Source: Robinsoniella peoriensis (lineage in GTDB: Bacteria > Bacillota > Clostridia > Lachnospirales > Lachnospiraceae). From it: 64,000 bases of DNA. The notes below the pieces were generated by a model. That model did no database searches and was not told the origin of the DNA. It was given only the letters and a program-made list of their open reading frames with translations. Below are positions 58,776-64,000 of the stretch, piece by piece. The stretch's first letter is position 1. Every line of letters begins with the position of its first letter. The translations under genes and the position numbers were made by a program. The stretch covers positions 295,680 to 359,679 of the forward strand of contig NZ_JTGN01000008.1 in the NCBI RefSeq assembly GCF_000797495.1. Reading direction: 5' to 3'.

Positions 58776-61700
58776 GTGATTAAACTGAATAATTATGTAT
58801 GCATACATCTGCATAGTGATATGAGTAATGGAACAATAAATATAGATAGTATTACAAAATATGATGACTATATCCATAAGGCAAAAGAGTGCGGAATGAA
58901 TGCCATTTGCTTTACAGAGCATGGAAATATGTTTTCATGGGTCAATAAGAAGCAACATGTGGAAGCTGCTGGATTAAAGTATATACATGGAATCGAAGCA
59001 TATATAACAGAGTCACTACAAGAAAAAATAAGAGATAATTACCACTGCATCTTAATTGCCAGGAACTATGACGGTGTGCTAGAAATAAACCGGATGTCAT
59101 CCATATCATTTAATAGGAAAGACGGGCATTTTTATTATATGCCGCGTATAACCATAGATGAGCTAATAAACACTTCTGAAAACATTATTATAACAACAGC
59201 CTGTTTAGGGGGTATTCTACATAATGGCAGTAATGCTATAAAGGATAAATTTATAACATTTTTATCGCAAAACAAACAGCGGTGTTTTCTGGAAATCCAG
59301 CATCATTGTGACATAGAAGGGGAACAGAAAAAATATAATCAGTACTTATATGAATTAGGTAAGAATATCGGAGTGCCCCTGATTGCAGGAACAGATACCC
59401 ATGCATTAAACAAGGAGCATTTAGAAGGACGAAGCATACTGCAGAAGGCGAAAGGGGTTAATTTTGCAAACGAAGACTCTTGGGACTTATCATTTAAAAC
59501 ATATGATGAACTTGTTGAGGCATACAGGAGACAGAACTCGTTACCGATGGATGTCGTATTAGACGCAATTAATAATACCAATTTATTAGCAGGGATGATA
59601 GAAGAGTTTGAAATGGACAGGTCATATAAATATCCTCATTTGTGGGAGAATCCAGAAAAAACATTTCAAACGAAAATCATGGAAGGTCTTAAAAAACGTG
59701 GTGTTGACAAGTATCCAAATTATCAGGATTATATCGACAGGATCAAAGAAGAACTTGCAGCTTACCGGCATAATGGTGCCATTGATTTTATGCTCCTAAT
59801 GGAAGATATTATTCAATGGTGTGTTGGTCAAGATATTTTCGTTGGGTATGGAAGAGGCTCATGCAATGGTTCCGTTATTGCCTGGTTACTTGGCATTACG
59901 GAAATGGACAGCGTCAGGCATAAACTTAACTTTTCCAGATTTATGAATATCGAGAGGGTTTCTCTTTCTGATATTGACACGGATTTCCCGCCATCAAGAA
60001 TAGACGATGTTAAACAATATATTTTCTCGAAAACGGGATTGTATTGCTGCGATATCGTTACATTCAATACCATTGCAGATAGGGGGGCTATTAGGGATGT
60101 TGGCAGAGCTTTAGGATATTCATTAGATGATGTTTCTGAATTATGCAATGTGGTGGAGGACGAAGAAAAGACGAAAGATGCCAGAGTAAAACATAAGGAA
60201 TTGTTCAAATATGTGGATTTGGTAAAGGGAGTTATTGTGTCAGTAGGCAGCCATCCCTGCGGCTGTGTGGTAAGTCCACATGATATTGCGGATAAGCTGG
60301 GAACATTTACAACGTCAACATCAGATTACCCGATTAGCCAGATATATATGAAAGAGATTGATTGGCTGAATTACGTAAAGCTTGATCTTCTGAGATTAGA
60401 CACCATTGAGTTAATCAATGAAACCTGTAAACTGGCAGACATCGAAAGACTGACACCGGATAACGTGGATATATCAGATATTAATGTATGGAACGCAATA
60501 AGAGATGACACAACACAGATCTTTCAGTGGGAAGGTACGACAGGGGAAAACTACATCAAAAAGCTTCTGTCAGACGATAACATACAGAAATTTAAAGAAG
60601 TAGATCCTGATATAGACCGAATGACTTTGCTTAGTATAGGAAATAGTGCAATCAGACCAGCAGGAGCTTCCTATAGAGATGATTTAGCGAATGGAGTAGT
60701 CAGAACCACTGGCAGCCCTGTCATCGATGATTTTTTGAAGAACACATTTGGTTATTTAGTATTCCAATGCCAGATTATTGATTTCTTGCATTTATATTGT
60801 GGGTACACAATGGGTGAAGCGGATATTGTCAGGCGGGGGTTTGCAAAGAAGACAGGAACAGAGGAACATATACCTCGCATAAAAGCAGGATTTATAAAAA
60901 CCATGACAGAAAAATACGGTTCTACCGTAGAAAAAGCTGAGGCAGATATTGTAGCATTCATCCAGGTAATTGAAGATGCAAGCAGATATTTGTTTTCCCT
61001 AAATCATTCGCAGCCTTATTCATATGAAGGGTATGTGTCTGGCTGGTTAAGATATTATTATCCACTTGAATTTTTGACCACTGCGTTTAACATAAATAAA
61101 GATAAGGAAGAAAAAACATCGGGACTTACAGCATATGCAAAGAGAGCAGGCATTGAAATAAAGGCACCCAAATTTAGATTTTCAAAAGGAAAATATTTTT
61201 GCGATAAAGAAACTAACTGTATATACAAGGGGATTGGATCACTGAAGTTCTTTAATTCCCACCTGGCAGACGAGTTATATGGATTGAGAAATAATAAATA
61301 TAATGATTTTATCGACGTGCTGATAGCGGTTAGAAACAATACCTCTGTAAATTCAAGACAGTTGGATATTTTGATAAAAATAGACTACTTTTCAGAGTTC
61401 GGTGAAATTAATCAGCTCCTTAAATATAACGAATTATTCAATAGTATCTATGGGAAGAAGCAGTTCAAGAAAGATAAGTTATCAGAAATAGGTATAGAAC
61501 TGAGAGATATTGTGCCATTTGCTAAAAAGGAAACGGAGAAAATGTTTTCGAATGTAGATACTTATGCGATGCTAAAAAATATATTAACCATCATAACATT
61601 TCCAAAAACATCTGTAGCAGAGAAGATTGGATGGCAGAGAGAACACTTGGGCTACATAGATGTTATAGACAAGGCTTACAGAGGGCTGGCAGTTATAACG

Positions 61701-61943
61701 GAAATCGATAAGACTTATACCCCAAGGATAAAATTGTATGCCCTTGCAAATGGAAGTATCATCGAAGCAAAGATAGATAAGAAGACATTTAACTATAATA
61801 AAGTCACAGAAGGTGAAATTATAAGAATCGAGTCACAAACCTACAAGCCAAAATGTAAGCTGGATAATGAAACGGGTAAGTATAAACCAATTCCAAATAC
61901 GAGAGTTATGTGGCTAACAAAGTATAAAAAGGCTGTAATTTAG
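58776..61943 (+). CDS. DNA polymerase III alpha subunit (DnaE type)
   Basis: 1055 aa from GTG at 58776; the overlapping AGGTGAT could instead serve a CTG four codons on. PHP domain at 1-220 (CIHLHSDMSNG, CFTEHGNMFSW). Palm and catalytic motif GYGRGSCNGSVIAWLLG then SDIDTDFPPSR with Asp399, 401 and 403. Fingers with SVGSHPCGCVVSP and LDLLRLDTIELI; C-terminal domain shorter than in bacterial DnaE (about 1150). Main replicative polymerase of the phage; SPbeta also encodes one (YorL). Confidence 0.95.
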   Translation: MIKLNNYVCIHLHSDMSNGTINIDSITKYDDYIHKAKECGMNAICFTEHGNMFSWVNKKQHVEAAGLKYIHGIEAYITESLQEKIRDNYHCILIARNYDGVLEINRMSSISFNRKDGHFYYMPRITIDELINTSENIIITTACLGGILHNGSNAIKDKFITFLSQNKQRCFLEIQHHCDIEGEQKKYNQYLYELGKNIGVPLIAGTDTHALNKEHLEGRSILQKAKGVNFANEDSWDLSFKTYDELVEAYRRQNSLPMDVVLDAINNTNLLAGMIEEFEMDRSYKYPHLWENPEKTFQTKIMEGLKKRGVDKYPNYQDYIDRIKEELAAYRHNGAIDFMLLMEDIIQWCVGQDIFVGYGRGSCNGSVIAWLLGITEMDSVRHKLNFSRFMNIERVSLSDIDTDFPPSRIDDVKQYIFSKTGLYCCDIVTFNTIADRGAIRDVGRALGYSLDDVSELCNVVEDEEKTKDARVKHKELFKYVDLVKGVIVSVGSHPCGCVVSPHDIADKLGTFTTSTSDYPISQIYMKEIDWLNYVKLDLLRLDTIELINETCKLADIERLTPDNVDISDINVWNAIRDDTTQIFQWEGTTGENYIKKLLSDDNIQKFKEVDPDIDRMTLLSIGNSAIRPAGASYRDDLANGVVRTTGSPVIDDFLKNTFGYLVFQCQIIDFLHLYCGYTMGEADIVRRGFAKKTGTEEHIPRIKAGFIKTMTEKYGSTVEKAEADIVAFIQVIEDASRYLFSLNHSQPYSYEGYVSGWLRYYYPLEFLTTAFNINKDKEEKTSGLTAYAKRAGIEIKAPKFRFSKGKYFCDKETNCIYKGIGSLKFFNSHLADELYGLRNNKYNDFIDVLIAVRNNTSVNSRQLDILIKIDYFSEFGEINQLLKYNELFNSIYGKKQFKKDKLSEIGIELRDIVPFAKKETEKMFSNVDTYAMLKNILTIITFPKTSVAEKIGWQREHLGYIDVIDKAYRGLAVITEIDKTYTPRIKLYALANGSIIEAKIDKKTFNYNKVTEGEIIRIESQTYKPKCKLDNETGKYKPIPNTRVMWLTKYKKAVI

Positions 61944-61990
61944 ATTACTTTGAATAGGTACAAATACAGCATGATAGGAGATGATATTAC

Positions 61991-62524
61991 ATATTAAACA
62001 GAAGGAAATATACAGATACAGAAATACAGAAGATTTTAAAAAATATGGTCATCCTCATTGACAGCCGGGAAAAATCTCAGGCACACATCGAGCTATGGCT
62101 TGATCAGCATAAAATTGAGCACGAGACATTAGCCCTCCCCTCTGGAGATTACAGCTTTGCACTAAATCCAATCCCAGAATTGGATATCAACCAAAAACAG
62201 TATTTTTACAATGATATTATTATAGAAAGAAAAAATTCATTGGAAGAGCTGTCCGGGTGTTTCGCACAGACGAGAGAGCGGTTTAATGATGAATGGAGCA
62301 GGTGCTACGCAAAAAGAAAGTACCTTTTAATAGAAAATGCAAATTACAAGGATCTGGTAGAAGGAAGGTATAACACAAAGTACTCCAGTAAGAGTTTTTT
62401 AGGGTCATTGCATAGTTTTAACGCAAAATATAACCTACAGGTTATGTTTATGCCTGATAAGAATTACAGTGCAGCGTATATATTGGCGGTGCTGCAGTAC
62501 TATTTAAGGTATTTGATAAAATGA
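61991..62524 (+). CDS. ERCC4-domain nuclease, ATA start
   Basis: 177 aa from ATA at 61991 (AGGAG 10 bases upstream). The frame is shut by TGA six bases before it and holds no ATG/GTG/TTG until 62045, where no good ribosome site exists. Extra N-terminal residues read RRKYTDTEIQKILKNMVILIDSRE, the continuous lead-in to the ERCC4 domain. Catalytic pattern: DSRE, SGDY, IIIERKNSLEEL. Cuts branched or flap DNA; likely resolves replication intermediates. Confidence 0.8.
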   Translation: MLNRRKYTDTEIQKILKNMVILIDSREKSQAHIELWLDQHKIEHETLALPSGDYSFALNPIPELDINQKQYFYNDIIIERKNSLEELSGCFAQTRERFNDEWSRCYAKRKYLLIENANYKDLVEGRYNTKYSSKSFLGSLHSFNAKYNLQVMFMPDKNYSAAYILAVLQYYLRYLIK

Positions 62525-62985
62525 TAAAATATGAGGTTATTGGCGGACTGCCATTTTATACACCGGTAAGGGATATGGAGGAATTTATGACGGTTGGGGA
62601 ATTAGTGGAAGGTTTAATATATATGAAGGAAAAATACGACATAGGTTATCCGGATGACGATTATATTAACTCAGCGTGTAATTTGCTGGATAAACTTCCT
62701 AAGGATGGGAATGTAGGTGTATTGTTAGCGAAATCAAAGTTTGAAGTGTTAGACAGAAGGAGGAGTATAACTATAAAAACACTCATAAAAAGGATTAAAG
62801 AGCGCGCACGATCAGAGGGATTCACACAGGAATGTGCAGTTGCTTTTGCTGAAGGATGGTTTGAGACTATGACAGATATAGAAGAAAAAATATATACAGC
62901 TAAAGATATATTAGATTTACTTAAAATGTTTGAATACAGCCAGGAATTGCTAAAGGAGGAAGCATATGAAAATAAAGCAGATTAA
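62521..62985 (+). CDS. Phage protein, unknown
   Basis: 154 aa from ATG at 62521, overlapping the nuclease stop (ATGA). Alpha/beta with a basic central helix (RSITIKTLIKRIKERARSEG) and an acidic helical end. Function unknown. Confidence 0.6.
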   Translation: MIKYEVIGGLPFYTPVRDMEEFMTVGELVEGLIYMKEKYDIGYPDDDYINSACNLLDKLPKDGNVGVLLAKSKFEVLDRRRSITIKTLIKRIKERARSEGFTQECAVAFAEGWFETMTDIEEKIYTAKDILDLLKMFEYSQELLKEEAYENKAD

Positions 62986-63148
62986 CAGTCAGATTAGAAG
63001 GGACTTTTGGGCGGATTACGAATGTGAAATGTGTGGTTATGTGGAAGTACATAAATCAGGGTATGATGACGAGAATTTTTATGAAAATGTTATACCGAAA
63101 ATGAAATGTCCTTATTGTGGCAGAACAAGTAAAGATTCTTCAGACTAA
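62966..63148 (+). CDS. Zinc-ribbon protein
   Basis: 60 aa from ATG at 62966 with AAGGAGGAA upstream, overlapping the previous end by 20 bases. CEMCGYVEVH and CPYCGRTS form a rubredoxin-like ribbon. Unknown role. Confidence 0.65.
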   Translation: MKIKQINSQIRRDFWADYECEMCGYVEVHKSGYDDENFYENVIPKMKCPYCGRTSKDSSD

Positions 63149-63238
63149 TATAGCCCTCTTTTAACAAAATATCCTGAGGGACATCAAATTTGAAAAGATT
63201 CTATTTAATATATAATTATATGCATTTGGAGGTAATCA

Positions 63239-63430
63239 TTGAAAACTGGATATAAAATAGTGGCAATCATTGAGAAAGCGGATGGAAAGGAACCTTTAAT
63301 ACGAATTTCAGACCCGAACTATAAGGTGATAAAGGCAAAGGATGGAGATATCAGCATTGTTCATAGTATGACAGAAGAATATTATTCTATTATTAATAAT
63401 ACGGAGAAGAAAATTCATTTCACCTCTTAA
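63239..63430 (+). CDS. Small protein, unknown
   Basis: 63 aa from TTG at 63239 with GGAGG at 6 bases. Beta-rich. The 90 bases before it carry a CCCTC/GAGGG stem around 63156-63180 that may be a weak terminator. Confidence 0.5.
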   Translation: MKTGYKIVAIIEKADGKEPLIRISDPNYKVIKAKDGDISIVHSMTEEYYSIINNTEKKIHFTS

Positions 63431-63534
63431 TTTTTAGGTTTCTAAAGAGTACGATATGTTTTTTTGGTGTTCCACTATCACAAGAGAATATTTAAAGGAG
63501 ATTGTATTACTTTAAGCAATAATGGAGAGGAAAT

Positions 63535-63726
63535 ATGATAAAAAACATAGCTGTTCCACCAGGAGCAACTATTCGCGAATGGTTGGAAAATCGTGATATA
63601 ACTCAGAAAGAATTGGCGTTACGCATGGGGATGAGTGAAAAAGATATTAGTAGCCTAATTGGTGGTTACGTTAAATTAGATCATAATATAGCTTTGAAAC
63701 TTGAATCCGCACTAGAGCGTGTTTGA
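63535..63726 (+). pseudogene. HigA-type antitoxin truncated by IS insertion
   Basis: ATG at 63535 with GGAGAGGAAAT upstream. VPPGATIREWLENRDITQKELALRMGMSEKDISSL is the conserved HigA/XRE opening. HigA proteins are about 95-370 aa; here the frame stops after LESALERV, where IS sequence begins (about 63714). The toxin partner is not visible. Confidence 0.7.
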
Positions 63727-63743
63727 AAATTGCTACACATTGG

Positions 63744-64000
63744 TCATTTTAACCAAATTAATATTGAAGCGATACACAAAAATCCCAGATAGGTGAATGC
63801 AAGTTTGTCATAGCGGGTGGCAATTCTACGAAATGCCTTTAGCTTTAAAAAGAGTTTTTCTATCAGATGCCGCTCTTTATATAGCCACCAATCGCAATGA
63901 CGTTCAAACTTTGCTCCCTTTCTTGATGGAATTGTTGGTTCACCACCTTGCTCATAGATATAGTCAATCAGTTTATCACTGTCATATCCACGATCAGCAA
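63744..64000 (-). mobile_element. IS5-family insertion sequence, 3-prime end of transposase
   Basis: 84 residues are visible, reading in from the right edge to TGA at 63744. ADRGYDSDKL carries the second catalytic Asp. YKERHLIEKLFLKLKAFRRIATRYDKL carries the DDE Glu and the YREK-like signature of IS5/IS427-group enzymes. The left end of the element should be near 63714. The upstream part lies outside the window. Confidence 0.85.

Noticed and set aside
1..64000. tRNA or rRNA genes
   Set aside because: No cloverleaf with a CCA end or rRNA sequence was noticed on either strand; a covariance search would be needed to exclude them fully.

Overview
The window is most of a large, AT-rich temperate phage or prophage of a Firmicutes host, most likely a Clostridia/Lachnospiraceae-type bacterium. 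The reasons are low GC throughout, strong AGGAGG ribosome binding sites, tail, portal and terminase genes, several antirepressors, and small-gene families typical of gut Clostridia. Its closest architectural parallel is Bacillus phage SPbeta: a single-subunit two-barrel RNA polymerase of the YonO type beside a phage HU protein, upstream of terminase, portal and capsid, plus a separate replication block with DnaB, primase and a PolIII-alpha. Integrase-fold regulators add to the resemblance.

Layout. From 28.4 kb down to 1, nearly everything is on the minus strand and reads right to left. In transcription order it holds a possible Rep/wHTH protein (28.4 kb), ParB, an ORF6C protein and small genes, then the 932-aa YonO-like RNA polymerase with a DFDSD catalytic loop (24.7-21.9 kb), a phosphoesterase and HU. 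A homing-type endonuclease beside the remains of a Rha gene and a tyrosine recombinase come next. The structural genes follow: terminase, portal, protease/scaffold-like protein, capsid, connectors, tail tube, a RuvC-like resolvase, and the start of the tape measure at the left edge. From 28.4 to 30 kb lies a mostly noncoding control region with operators, palindromes and an iteron-like array. From 30 to 33.1 kb the same divergent small-gene cassette occurs three times. A divergent repressor switch (33.2-34.1 kb) is followed by rightward early and accessory genes: antirepressors, small proteins, a PIN-nuclease/DUF2513/membrane trio (38.5-41.7 kb), a tyrosine recombinase, a MazF-like toxin and a degenerate recombinase that may be a repressor. 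BRO/ORF6 antirepressors, a sigma factor and many small proteins come next. The replication block (54.0-62.5 kb) holds a Sak/DUF1071 annealing protein, SSB, DnaB helicase, DnaG primase, Cas4/RecB-like nuclease, PolIII alpha and ERCC4 nuclease. At the right edge an IS5-family element interrupts a HigA-type antitoxin gene.

Three things stand out. (1) The YonO-like polymerase may transcribe part of this genome, and six look-alike hairpins sit upstream of genes in the region it may serve. (2) At least seven genes open with a good Shine-Dalgarno placed over AUA, AUU or AUC, with no usable AUG/GUG/UUG start. (3) A 15-20 bp repeat (core GAAAATAAATAATAT) lies at two TTGACA promoters and upstream of parB, rep, the MazF gene and the gene after the degenerate recombinase, so it looks like the operator set of an SPbeta MrpR-like repressor system. 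All assignments come from reading the sequence and from general knowledge of the families; no database search was run.
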